Assembly (NCBI RefSeq): GCF_026250525.1
Contig: NZ_CP111043.1
Span: 3,919,001 to 3,983,000 of the forward strand
DNA length: 64,000 bases
Direction: 5' to 3'
Origin: Chondrinema litorale
GTDB lineage: Bacteria > Bacteroidota > Bacteroidia > Cytophagales > Flammeovirgaceae
The notes beneath the pieces are model-generated. The model did not search any database, was not told where the DNA came from, and saw nothing but the letters and a program-made list of their open reading frames with translations. The translations under genes were made by a program, and so were the position numbers. The first letter of the stretch is position 1. Each line of letters begins with the position of its first letter. Below, one piece after another: positions 44,105 through 52,631 of the stretch.

Positions 44105-44511
44105 AACAATACTATTTAAGAGTGATAGAGAGTAATGTAATGAATAAGGTGTTTGGTGATCTTAATTTTTGTGCTACTATAAAGTTAGCGACTTTAGAAA
44201 TACATTACTATCCTTGTTATCTAGTATTTTTTAAGATTTAATATTTATTTACACCGTTTTTATCTTATAGAGTAATAAAGATAATCTATGTAATAAATTT
44301 TTTAACTAGCAATAAAAAAACTAAAGATTTTGGATAAAAGTTTCTTTAGGTTTTGCAAAACTCATCCCAAAAAATTAAAATAATTTTACTAAAAGAGAAT
44401 GTTTGTTATAATAATGACAAAGAAATTGCTGAAAAGTGCCCTTGTGTGATATTTGGAGGGGGTAGCATGCTAAATTTGAATATTTAACATGCTATTGAAT
44501 AATAACAATTA
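44105..44511. other. 407-base gap between hisA and the SanA-like gene
   Basis: AT-rich gap. It contains the SanA-like gene's promoter region and an almost perfect inverted repeat (tagcatgctaaat at 44463-44475 with atttaacatgcta at 44482-44494, one mismatch). This hairpin lies just past the hisA stop but has no clear T run on either strand, so it may be a weak terminator. No credible ORF. Confidence 0.5.
44463..44494 (-). terminator. Possible hisA terminator without T run
   Basis: 13-bp stem with one mismatch and a 6-base loop, centred 33 bases past the hisA stop codon. The stem is strong but no T run follows on the minus strand, so this is a tentative call. Confidence 0.35.
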
Positions 44512-45231
44512 TTAAAAAAATGACTTAAGTTCTGCTTGAGATATCTTTCCTTCATAAATAGCTTTACCAACTACAACTCCAAAAATTTTAGCTTCATCAA
44601 GTTCTTTTATATCTGCCGCATTGCTTATGCCACCACTAGCAATCAGTTTTAATGTAGGGAATTTCTCCATAATCTCTACATAAAGATCTGTAGCTGTGCC
44701 TGTTAGCATTCCATCTCGACTAATATCTGTACATAATACATTGGAAATACCCACTTTCATGTAATCTTCTATAAAGCTAAAAATATTAGTATCTGAAGTT
44801 TCTTGCCAGCCATGTACAGCAATTTTTTTGTCTTTTACATCAGCAGCAAGAATAATTTTATCTGCACCAAATCTTAAAATCCACTGCTCGAAAAGAGCTC
44901 TTTGCTTTATAGCAATACTTCCACATGTTATCATCTCTGCACCGCTGTCAAATACTCTTTCAACATCTTCATCTTGTTGAATTCCACCACCGAAATCTAC
45001 AAAAAGGTTGGTTTCTTTACAGATTTTTTCAAGTACAGGATAGTTTACTACTTTTTTATTTTTGGCTCCATCTAAGTCTACTAAATGAAGTCTTTTTGCC
45101 CCAAGGCTTTCAAACTCTTTGGCTACTTCTAATGGATCTTCTCTGTAGGTTGTAGAAAGGTTAAAGTCTCCTTGCTTTAATCGTACACACTTACCGTCCA
45201 TTAAATCTATTGCAGGTATTACGTTTATCAT
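44512..45231 (-). CDS. hisA: Phosphoribosyl-formimino-AICAR phosphate isomerase
   Basis: 239 residues from ATG 45231 (MINVIPAIDL), preferred over the TTG at 45264. Histidine biosynthesis: isomerises ProFAR to PRFAR. (beta/alpha)8 barrel with the first-strand Asp in 'IPAIDLMDGKCVRL', 'FGGGIQ', second catalytic Asp region 'CTDISRDGMLTGT' and phosphate-binding 'ASGGIS' and 'GVVVGKAIYEG'. Full length. In Bacteroidota hisA usually sits in a his operon beside hisH and hisF; here no other his gene is next to it. It is divergent from a glycosyltransferase gene. Confidence 0.96.
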   Translation of the reverse strand: MINVIPAIDLMDGKCVRLKQGDFNLSTTYREDPLEVAKEFESLGAKRLHLVDLDGAKNKKVVNYPVLEKICKETNLFVDFGGGIQQDEDVERVFDSGAEMITCGSIAIKQRALFEQWILRFGADKIILAADVKDKKIAVHGWQETSDTNIFSFIEDYMKVGISNVLCTDISRDGMLTGTATDLYVEIMEKFPTLKLIASGGISNAADIKELDEAKIFGVVVGKAIYEGKISQAELKSFF

Positions 45232-45369
45232 GAACTGTCTCTTTGTTTTGAAATAGAGTGCCAAAAATAAAACACATACTTGAGTAAATCATATTTCTTT
45301 TGATCTAAAGTAGAAGGCATAAGCACTATTCTGTTATTTTCGCGATTGAAATTTTAATCTAAGTAGCCA

Positions 45370-46488
45370 GTGCTTTTCTTTATTACTGTTGCAATTATTT
45401 ATGCTTTTTTAACTTGTTGGCTAGCTTATCTATGGCAACAAATCCCTCGGTTTAGGCTTGATAATCAAGGAGTTGGTATACCTCTAACGGTAATTGTGCC
45501 AGCAAGAAATGAAAGTGAAAATATTAGCAATTTGCTTAATGATTTACTAGATCAAACTTATAAAAACTTTCAAATTATTGTTGTCGACGATAATTCTGAA
45601 GATAATACTTATTCTATAGTCGAGGCTTTTTTAAGTCAATTTCAAAATGATTTTAAACTATTAAGATTAGAAAAAGATAGCAACCCAAGTAAAGGAAAAA
45701 AAGCGGCAATTTATAGTGGAATACAAGTAGCTACAGGAGAATATATTATTACTACTGATGCTGATTGCCGAGTAGAAAAAGATTGGTTAAAAGCATTAGC
45801 TCAATACATTTCAAAAACAAATGCCAAGCTTATAAGTGCTCCTGTTACTTTTTATAAGGAAAAAACTTTGTTTGAAAAGATACAGACAGTTGAGTTTATG
45901 AGTCTAATTGGAGCAGGAGCTGCATTTATGCACATAAAGAAGCCTAATATGTGTAATGGTGCTAATATTTGCTATCAAAAACAAGCTTTTTATGAAGTGG
46001 GTGGTTTTGCAGGAAATGAACATCTAGCCTCTGGAGATGATGAATTTTTAATGCATAAAATTGCCTCAAAATATCCAAACGGAGTGATGTTTCTTAAGGC
46101 TAAAGAAGCTATTGTTAGAACTAAAGCATTACCAGATTTTAAAGTATTTTATAATCAAAGGAAAAGGTGGGGAAGCAAATGGAGTCATTATAAAAAAGTA
46201 TCTCCGAAACTTGTAGCAATTACAGTTTTTGGCTTTCATTTTATTTTTTGTACTGTTCTTATTTGCTGGCTGTTGGGAATAATTTCGATAGAAACTTTAC
46301 TTACAGTATTTTTCACTAAGTTATTCTCAGAAATCTTATTTATAGGTTCGCTATTAAGCTTTTCACAACATAGAAATAAGATTTTCTTAATTCCATTGGT
46401 CGCTATATTACATCCTTTTTATATAGTTTTGTTTGGTTTAGCAGGCAATTTTGGTAGCTACACATGGAAAGATAGAAAGATGAATTAA
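45370..46488 (+). CDS. Membrane-bound glycosyltransferase family 2
   Basis: 372 residues. GTG 45370 is forced: an in-frame stop lies at 45364-45366 and no ATG occurs before the catalytic domain. One N-terminal helix, GT-A domain with 'VPARNESENI', 'VVDDNSEDNT', the DAD-type metal motif 'TTDADCRV' and 'GANICYQ', then three C-terminal helices. Motif 'QRKRWGSKW' near residue 265 corresponds to the QxxRW-like acceptor motif. It likely transfers sugar to a lipid or polymer at the inner membrane. It is probably transcribed with the small gene 40 bases downstream. Confidence 0.9.
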   Translation: MLFFITVAIIYAFLTCWLAYLWQQIPRFRLDNQGVGIPLTVIVPARNESENISNLLNDLLDQTYKNFQIIVVDDNSEDNTYSIVEAFLSQFQNDFKLLRLEKDSNPSKGKKAAIYSGIQVATGEYIITTDADCRVEKDWLKALAQYISKTNAKLISAPVTFYKEKTLFEKIQTVEFMSLIGAGAAFMHIKKPNMCNGANICYQKQAFYEVGGFAGNEHLASGDDEFLMHKIASKYPNGVMFLKAKEAIVRTKALPDFKVFYNQRKRWGSKWSHYKKVSPKLVAITVFGFHFIFCTVLICWLLGIISIETLLTVFFTKLFSEILFIGSLLSFSQHRNKIFLIPLVAILHPFYIVLFGLAGNFGSYTWKDRKMN

Positions 46489-46528
46489 TACTTTCTGTAA
46501 ATTTTAACAATCTGATAAATGAATTGAT

Positions 46529-46783
46529 ATGAGTGATATTGAATTCGATGTTTTGGATGAATTATATTTTGTAACATGGTTCTCAGATTTAATGGAAACT
46601 ACTGAGCTAGGTGAGCAAGAATTAAAAAATTGCCTTATCACTTTAATTAAAAAAGGGTGGGTGAAATGCTACAAAAACATCGATGAGGAAGAGTTAAAAG
46701 ACAATTTGGATTTTGATAATAAATTCTGTGATTATGCCTATTTAGCTACTAAGGCTGGTTTACTTGCCCATAATAGTAAGTGA
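46529..46783 (+). CDS. Small acidic conserved-looking protein, possible winged helix
   Basis: 84 residues, no signal peptide. The pattern 'LDELYFVTWFSDLMETTELGEQELKNCLITLIKKGWVKCY' suggests a winged-helix-like first part; the C-terminus 'DYAYLATKAGLLAHN' is hydrophobic. Function not recognised. It is 40 bases after the glycosyltransferase and 141 bases before the permease gene, on the same strand. Weak hairpin at 46851-46876 downstream. Confidence 0.7.
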   Translation: MSDIEFDVLDELYFVTWFSDLMETTELGEQELKNCLITLIKKGWVKCYKNIDEEELKDNLDFDNKFCDYAYLATKAGLLAHNSK

Positions 46784-46850
46784 AAGATTCTTAACAAAAG
46801 GTCATTCAATATTAAAATAGTATTCCAAAAAATACGATATACATAAAAGA

Positions 46851-46876
46851 AAAACACATATAAATAACTGTGTTTT
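46851..46876 (+). terminator. Weak candidate terminator
   Basis: Arms aaaacaca (46851-46858) and tgtgtttt (46869-46876), loop of ten bases, followed by aaac then a T run. May end the glycosyltransferase-small protein transcript. Confidence 0.35.
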
Positions 46877-46924
46877 AAACTTTTTCAGGTAAGTCCTGAC
46901 TTTTTAAGATAAGATCATTGATGG

Positions 46925-48169
46925 ATGACCATTAGGCAGGAACATAAAACACCCTTTTTTTATGCAAGGAAGCGCTTATTTAGTAATAAGCCAGCAGTGT
47001 TTGGGTTAATCGTAATTGTTTTTGCCCACCTAATAGCAGGTGGTGGTTATCTACTTATGCCTGATAAAACTCCTTATGCAAATGATGGAGCTGTACAAAT
47101 CCAAAAGCAATCCCCAGGTTTTCAAGTAAAAATTCTTAAAATCCGGAAGAATATGGATGTGCCAAAAGTAGGATTTTTCTCTTGGTTGTTAAATGGAGAA
47201 GACAGTAAATATACCATAGTTCCAGTTAAGGGTACTCCAAGAATTGTAGACGATAGTGTTGAGTTTCAACCTTTTGGTAGAGAAAGAGCGGAACTAAAAC
47301 ATATGTTACTTAACTGTGTAAAACCACTTTTTGTAGGTCCATCAGACAAGCTAGAAAAAGATGCTAAGCAAAATTTTAAAGTTGAAGGTAACCTCATTAC
47401 CTTTTTAGATTCAGACGAGCACATACAAACAATAACCAAAGAAGAACTTAAGAAAGAGTTTTTTGATGATAATGTTGAAACCAGAACTTATTATTTAGGA
47501 ACAGATAAGTCTGGTAGAGATATGCTCAGTCGCTTAATTTATGGAACTCGTATTTCTCTTTCTATCGGGTTTATTTCTGTATTAATTTCTTTAATAGTTG
47601 GTGTTTCTCTTGGTGCTTTAGCTGGATTTTTTGGTGGTAAGATAGATACAATTGTATTGTGGTTCATGTCTGTAATATGGTCTGTGCCCTCTATTATGTT
47701 GGTAATTGCTGTTACTTTGGCTTTGCAACAGCGTGGTATTTGGGTGGCATTTGTGGCAGTAGGCTTAACAACTTGGGTTGAGATTGCCAGAGTAGTTCGC
47801 GGACAAATAATGTCTATTAAGCAAAAAGTATATGTAGAAGCTGCCCGCGCATTGGGATATTCAAATAAAAGAATTATTTTTCATCATATATTACCCAATA
47901 TAATTGGTGCACTGGTTGTTATTAGCACTTCTAATTTTGCTTCTGCAATAGTAATAGAAGCAGGCTTGAGTTTTTTAGGTTTAGGTGTTCAGCCTCCAAT
48001 GCCTTCTTGGGGAATGATGATAAACGAAGGTTTTGCTGCTATAGGGACTAGTAATAGCTGGCATTTAATTTTTCTCCCAAGTTTCTGTATATGTGTCACC
48101 GTACTAGCATTTAATTTACTGGGTAATGGATTGAGAGATGCATTAGATCCAAAAGCAGTGAGGGGGTAG
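46925..48169 (+). CDS. Oligopeptide/dipeptide ABC transporter permease (DppC/OppC type)
   Basis: 414 residues, longer than the usual 280-300. Membrane helix 1 at ~24-45, then a large periplasmic insertion (~45-185, about 120 residues beyond the usual), then the conserved 'YYLGTDKSGRDMLSRL' and five helices. EAA loop 'EAARALGYSNKRIIFHHILPNIIG' docks the ATPase, and the ending 'PPMPSWGMMINEG' with 'LLGNGLRDALDP' is canonical for OppC. No partner permease, ATPase or binding protein gene lies next to it. Bacteroidota often have this long OppC-like form. Confidence 0.92.
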   Translation: MTIRQEHKTPFFYARKRLFSNKPAVFGLIVIVFAHLIAGGGYLLMPDKTPYANDGAVQIQKQSPGFQVKILKIRKNMDVPKVGFFSWLLNGEDSKYTIVPVKGTPRIVDDSVEFQPFGRERAELKHMLLNCVKPLFVGPSDKLEKDAKQNFKVEGNLITFLDSDEHIQTITKEELKKEFFDDNVETRTYYLGTDKSGRDMLSRLIYGTRISLSIGFISVLISLIVGVSLGALAGFFGGKIDTIVLWFMSVIWSVPSIMLVIAVTLALQQRGIWVAFVAVGLTTWVEIARVVRGQIMSIKQKVYVEAARALGYSNKRIIFHHILPNIIGALVVISTSNFASAIVIEAGLSFLGLGVQPPMPSWGMMINEGFAAIGTSNSWHLIFLPSFCICVTVLAFNLLGNGLRDALDPKAVRG

Positions 48170-48320
48170 TCAATTCTAAGTGTTTTTTAAATATTGATAG
48201 GTTTACCTCAAATCTATTATAATTTTTATTTAAACCATTTTATCTGTTTTTTTTATTCGTAGATTTACCTCAATCTAAATTACGCAGATTTTTTTATTTT
48301 AAATCTTTATCTGAAACAAT

Positions 48321-49529
48321 ATGCCGGTTTCTGTAAATACTAAACTGGAAATAAAGGAACTTGAACTAAAATCACTTTTTGAAACAATTCGTGCAATTAA
48401 TGCGAATGCTTCAGAAAATGATCTATATAAGATATACAAATTTATCATCCACTCGAATCCTAATATTGTAAAGATGGCTTTGTATGTATTGGATGATAAG
48501 TGGAGTTGTAAAACTTATTTTGGTACCAAGCACAATTACGAAAAAATAATACTTGATAAACGCATTATGGAAGCTACCGAGTTGGGTGACCATACCAGAG
48601 GCATTAAGTATTTTGAGGAGTTTAGTCGGGTAGTACCAATTAAACACAAAACAGACGTACTTGCTTATGTATTTGCAAGCGGAAACGAGCGTGTAGATGA
48701 GGAAGATATTCTTGAACTCGATTTTATTGATGCACTTACCAATATTATAATAGTTGCTATTGAAAATAAAAAACTGGTAAGAAAAGAGCAGAGGCAGCAA
48801 GAGTATAACAAGCAACTGGATATTGCCAAAGACGTACAAGGCTTACTGTTTCCTAGAGAGTTACCATATAGCAAAAAGCTTAAGATAGAAGCGAGTTACC
48901 TGCCTCACCATACTATTGGGGGTGATTATTATGATTTTATTCAGATAGACGAAGATCAGTTTTTAATTTGTATTGCTGATGTTTCTGGTAAAGGTATTCC
49001 TGCAGCTATCTTGATGTCTAACTTTCAGGCCGGTTTGAGGATACTCTCACGCCAAATGAAAGACTTAGAAGCAGTAGTAAATGAACTCAATACACTGGTA
49101 ATCCAAAACTCTCATGGAGAGAATTTCATTACAGCCTTTTTTGCACTTTATAATAGGAAGGAAGAAAATCTACAATTCATAAATGCGGGGCATAACCCTC
49201 CATTTTTGTTTTTTGAGAAGAATGTAAAGAAGATGGATGCTGGTACTACTATTTTAGGTGGTTTTCCTGAGCTGCCGTTCTTAGAAAAGGCTTCATTAGA
49301 CAATATGCGTAACTTTATGATTTTCTGTTTTACAGATGGTTTTATAGAAACCTATAATGAAGATGGAGAAGAGTTTGGAGAGGAGTATTTATTAAACTTT
49401 ATCAAAAAGCATTTACACCTCGATCAAAAAGAGTTACATGTAAAGTTGATTGCAGAACTAAATAAATTTAAGGGAAAAAACCTTTATATAGACGACATAA
49501 CATTGCTATCGTGTAAAGTACTTAGTTAA
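48321..49529 (+). CDS. PP2C-type (SpoIIE/RsbU) protein phosphatase with N-terminal sensory domain
   Basis: 402 residues. N-terminal ~25-170 looks like a GAF-type domain ('ALYVLDD', 'ALTNIIIVAIENKKL'), followed by a short coiled linker and the PP2C/SpoIIE domain from ~175. Metal-binding aspartates are in 'IGGDYYDF', 'IADVSGKGIPAA' and the terminal 'DDITLL'; 'NAGHNPPFLF' is also typical. Such phosphatases act in partner-switching by dephosphorylating an anti-sigma-factor antagonist. No antagonist gene adjoins. Closed by a 19-bp terminator. Confidence 0.93.
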   Translation: MPVSVNTKLEIKELELKSLFETIRAINANASENDLYKIYKFIIHSNPNIVKMALYVLDDKWSCKTYFGTKHNYEKIILDKRIMEATELGDHTRGIKYFEEFSRVVPIKHKTDVLAYVFASGNERVDEEDILELDFIDALTNIIIVAIENKKLVRKEQRQQEYNKQLDIAKDVQGLLFPRELPYSKKLKIEASYLPHHTIGGDYYDFIQIDEDQFLICIADVSGKGIPAAILMSNFQAGLRILSRQMKDLEAVVNELNTLVIQNSHGENFITAFFALYNRKEENLQFINAGHNPPFLFFEKNVKKMDAGTTILGGFPELPFLEKASLDNMRNFMIFCFTDGFIETYNEDGEEFGEEYLLNFIKKHLHLDQKELHVKLIAELNKFKGKNLYIDDITLLSCKVLS

Positions 49530-49548
49530 CAAAATATAGATTACTAAT

Positions 49549-49589
49549 AAAAGAAAAAGGAAATGCAATTTGCATTTCCTTTTTCTTTT
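49549..49589. terminator. Bidirectional terminator with 19-bp stem
   Basis: Arms aaaagaaaaaggaaatgca (49549-49567) and tgcatttcctttttctttt (49571-49589) with a 3-base loop. Serves the plus-strand phosphatase and the minus-strand run of genes that ends with the DinB-like gene at 49611. Confidence 0.92.
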
Positions 49590-49610
49590 TATCAAAATTT
49601 AGATTTCTTC

Positions 49611-50165
49611 TTAGTAGTATCTGTATTTTGGAGGGGCAATTCCGTTCATCCTGATGTACAAATTAGCTTTCGCTTTGTGATTTGTTAAGTGATCGTGGAT
49701 GAAAATTACAGCTTGTTGTTTTGGAATCATATTTCCGCCAAAAGTTTTAACCTCAGTTTTCAGGTCTTTTTCAGAAAGTGATTCAATGATGTCTGCAGCA
49801 GCAGAAAGTTCTTTTTCAGTAAATTCTATTATCTCTTCTTTAGACATTGAACTTGCATCAGGCTCTTTAAACTCAACCTTTTCTCCTTTGAGAATCATTT
49901 GAGCCATTATGTGACTTGATGCAGCAATGTGAATAATTTGCTCTGCAAAAGTTTTACTTTCTTCTGCAGGTTTAAAACTAAATTTGTCTTCAGGCATGGC
50001 TTCAGCTAATTCAACAACCTGAGCTTTTCCCTGATTCCAGATTGGCAAATACATTTCAGTAAATGCCGATTTTTTTACATGGTCATCATTCTTTTTATTT
50101 GCCAAATATGCGGCAGAAAAGAAGATTGCAATTACCAGAATAATGTAAAGTCTTAGTTTATTCAT
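49611..50165 (-). CDS. DinB-superfamily protein with signal anchor
   Basis: 184 residues from ATG 50165, which starts the anchor MNKLRLYIILVIAIFFSAAYLA. The GTG at 50201 would extend it but overlaps the previous stop. The DinB four-helix bundle shows metal ligand histidines in 'QIIHIAASSH' and 'FIHDHLTNH'. DinB-like proteins bind a metal and sometimes act as thiol transferases; exported members are common in Bacteroidota and their role is unknown. It is 35 bases after the carboxynorspermidine synthase gene on the same strand. Confidence 0.88.
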   Translation of the reverse strand: MNKLRLYIILVIAIFFSAAYLANKKNDDHVKKSAFTEMYLPIWNQGKAQVVELAEAMPEDKFSFKPAEESKTFAEQIIHIAASSHIMAQMILKGEKVEFKEPDASSMSKEEIIEFTEKELSAAADIIESLSEKDLKTEVKTFGGNMIPKQQAVIFIHDHLTNHKAKANLYIRMNGIAPPKYRYY

Positions 50166-50200
50166 AAGCCTTAAATTAGTGAAAAAAGGAACATGATGCA

Positions 50201-51418
50201 CTACTGTACATCATATTCATGTGGCAAAGTTATATTAATTTTTTCATTCCATGGTAATCCGTACTGGTTTAAAGCATCCATAAATGGATCTGGATCGAAC
50301 TCTTCCACGTTATAAACACCAGCTTTTTGCCATTTTCCTGTTACCATTAGCATAGCACCAATCATGGCAGGTACACCAGTAGTATAAGATACTGCTTGAG
50401 CCTTAACTTCTTGATATACAGCTGCATGTTCGCAGTTGTTATAGACATAATAAGTTTTTTCTTCTCCATTTTTTATGCCTTTTATTTGGCATCCAATAGA
50501 GGTTTTTCCGCTGTAACCTTCACCTAAAGAAGATGGCTCTGGTAAAACAGCTTTTAAGAACTGTAAAGGTACAATTTCTTTACCTTCGTACATTACCGGA
50601 TCGATTCTGGTCATTCCTACATTCTCTAATACTCTTAAATGAGTAATGTATTCTTGTGAGAATGTCATCCAGAAACGCGCTCTTTTTAGATAAGGGATAT
50701 TTTTGGTAAGTGATTCAAGTTCTTCGTGATATAGCAAGTAAGATTCTTTTGGCCCAATCTCAGGGTAATCAATTGGTTTGTGTACAGATAGTGGATCAGT
50801 TTCTACCCATTCACCTTTTTGCCAGTATCTTCCTTTTTGAGTAATTTCTCTAATGTTAATTTCTGGGTTGAAGTTGGTGGCAAATGCTTTTCCATGATTT
50901 CCAGCATTACAGTCTACTATATCTAAATAGTGAATTTGCTCGAAATGATGTTTTTGCGCATAAGCAGTAAATACACCAGTTACTCCCGGATCGAAACCAC
51001 AACCTAATAATGCCATTAAGCCAGCTTCTTTAAATTTATCTTGATAAGCCCATTGCCATTTATATTCGAACTTAGCTTCGTCAATAGGTTCGTAGTTGGC
51101 AGTATCAAGATAGTGAACGCCAGTTTCTAAACAAGCATCCATTATGGTTAAATCCTGATAAGGTAAAGCTACATTTATTACCATTACAGGTTTAAATTCA
51201 TTTATAAGGGCAACCAGTTCTGGTACTTGGTCAGCATCAACCTTAGCAGTTGATATTGAAACACCATGCATTTCTTTAATATCTGCAGCAATTGCATCGC
51301 ACTTAGCTTTAGTACGACTGGCTAGCATAATTTCAGTAAAAACTTCAGACAACATAGCACATTTGTGAGTTACTACGCTTCCAACTCCTCCTGCGCCTAT
51401 AATAAGAACTTTACTCAT
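50201..51418 (-). CDS. Saccharopine dehydrogenase family; carboxynorspermidine synthase
   Basis: 405 residues. NADPH-dependent condensation of L-aspartate semialdehyde with a diamine to give carboxynorspermidine or carboxyspermidine. Rossmann start 'VLIIGAGGVGSVVTHK'; later 'LDTANYEPID', 'LLGCGFDPGVTGVFTAYA', and 'NNCEHAAVYQEVKAQAVSYTTGVPA', all close to the CANSDH subgroup rather than to lysine-pathway saccharopine reductase. The partner decarboxylase (nspC) is not in the window. Sits 67 bases after the ROK gene. The polyamine step is inferred from subgroup resemblance. Confidence 0.9.
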   Translation of the reverse strand: MSKVLIIGAGGVGSVVTHKCAMLSEVFTEIMLASRTKAKCDAIAADIKEMHGVSISTAKVDADQVPELVALINEFKPVMVINVALPYQDLTIMDACLETGVHYLDTANYEPIDEAKFEYKWQWAYQDKFKEAGLMALLGCGFDPGVTGVFTAYAQKHHFEQIHYLDIVDCNAGNHGKAFATNFNPEINIREITQKGRYWQKGEWVETDPLSVHKPIDYPEIGPKESYLLYHEELESLTKNIPYLKRARFWMTFSQEYITHLRVLENVGMTRIDPVMYEGKEIVPLQFLKAVLPEPSSLGEGYSGKTSIGCQIKGIKNGEEKTYYVYNNCEHAAVYQEVKAQAVSYTTGVPAMIGAMLMVTGKWQKAGVYNVEEFDPDPFMDALNQYGLPWNEKINITLPHEYDVQ

Positions 51419-51485
51419 GTTGAATATGTGTTTAATGAGATTTCAAATAAATCGCGAAAGTAAAAAAAATTATAAATAAGACAGA

Positions 51486-52418
51486 TTAATTATTTCTAGT
51501 AAGCAAAGCTGCTCCAAAAACGCCCGCACTGTCTCCTAAACTAGGTTTTAATATAGCAGTTTGTAAGTCTGGATTAAAAATATTGGCTTTTAAAGCCTCT
51601 TTTCCTTTGGTATAAAGCTCAGGAATATTTCCAACTCCACCACCTAAAACTATTGCATCAGGGTCTAGCACATTAATAATTGAAGCTAAACCTTTACCAA
51701 AAAAGTGAATAAGTCGCTCAATTGTTTGAACTGCTACTGGATCGGCATTATCCAAATAGAGTTGGTAAATCTCTTTTAATGGTTTTTTTGTACCTGTTTG
51801 CTCAAAGTAGAATTTTTGTAATCCAGTACCAGAAATAACTGTTTCAACACAGCCTATTTTGCCACAGTAGCATTCTCCGCCGGTTTCATCTAAAAAATTA
51901 TGTCCCCATTCTCCGCCAATACCATGTTTTCCATGAATTATTTTTCCATCAACTATTACACCTCCGCCAACTCCAGTGCCCATAATTACCCCAAAAACTA
52001 CAGATGCATCTGGTAATTTTTCTTTTACAACTCCCAGTTTACTTTCTGCCAAAGCAAAACAGTTTGCATCATTCGCCATAATTACTTCAATGCCAAGTAT
52101 TTCTCGTAAGTCATTTCCGAAAGGCATGCCATTGAGGCAGGTGGTGTTGCTGTTTTTCATTAATTGACTAGTTGGGTCTATCGTACCCGGAGTGCCAATG
52201 CCAATTTTATCTACTTTGTAACCGCTATCAGCTTCCAGTTTTTCGATAAGTATTCTAATTTGATTGGTAATGTGTTCGTAGCCTTTTTCTTTTTCAGTAG
52301 GTATTCTGATGCGGCTAATTGTTTCCATCGGATTGGGTAAGTCTGCATTGTAGCTAATTACAGTGCCTTCGATTTTTGTTCCCCCCAGATCAATTCCAAA
52401 TAATATTTCCGTTGCCAA
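51486..52418 (-). CDS. ROK-family sugar kinase (glucokinase type)
   Basis: 310 residues. Starts with TTG at 52418: an in-frame stop lies at 52425-52427 and the phosphate-binding 'FGIDLGGTKIEG' begins eight residues in, so no ATG start is possible. ROK signatures: the second phosphate loop 'GIGTPGTID', the zinc site with His in 'GEWGHNF' followed by 'CYCGKIGC', and 'GTGVGGGVI'. It phosphorylates glucose or another hexose. No transcription-factor N-terminal HTH, so it is an enzyme rather than a repressor. Co-directional with the HAD gene upstream and with polyamine and DinB genes downstream. Confidence 0.92.
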   Translation of the reverse strand: MATEILFGIDLGGTKIEGTVISYNADLPNPMETISRIRIPTEKEKGYEHITNQIRILIEKLEADSGYKVDKIGIGTPGTIDPTSQLMKNSNTTCLNGMPFGNDLREILGIEVIMANDANCFALAESKLGVVKEKLPDASVVFGVIMGTGVGGGVIVDGKIIHGKHGIGGEWGHNFLDETGGECYCGKIGCVETVISGTGLQKFYFEQTGTKKPLKEIYQLYLDNADPVAVQTIERLIHFFGKGLASIINVLDPDAIVLGGGVGNIPELYTKGKEALKANIFNPDLQTAILKPSLGDSAGVFGAALLTRNN

Positions 52419-52495
52419 TGTATTTTATGATTTTAATAAATTTATAAATTAAGGTTTTTAATAGTTGTAATTGTAAATAATTGATTACTAGATAT

Positions 52496-52606
52496 TTAAT
52501 CAATATTTGAGATTAAATAAATTAAACCTGAAAGAATAATTAGTAAGAGCAAAGCTAAAATTTCACCTTTTAAAATGGCGCTTAATCTTTGAATAATTCT
52601 TTCCAT
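52496..52606 (-). CDS. Small 36-residue single-pass membrane protein, unassigned
   Basis: Open frame from ATG 52606 to TAA 52496-52498: 36 residues. The N-terminus is polar/basic (MERIIQRLSAILKGE), followed by about 18 hydrophobic residues (LALLLLIILSGLIYLI) and a short polar end (SNID). This is the typical plan of a one-helix membrane microprotein. It lies 25 bases after the HAD gene stop and 77 bases before the ROK gene start, both on the same strand, so it fits in their transcript. Too short for automatic callers. Whether it is translated is not shown by the sequence. Confidence 0.55.
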   Translation of the reverse strand: MERIIQRLSAILKGEILALLLLIILSGLIYLISNID

Positions 52607-52631
52607 AGTTTTAGAAATTTACTTTATAATT

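Noticed and set aside
48423..48874. Two minus ORFs inside the PP2C gene
   Set aside because: Antisense shadows of an intact phosphatase gene.
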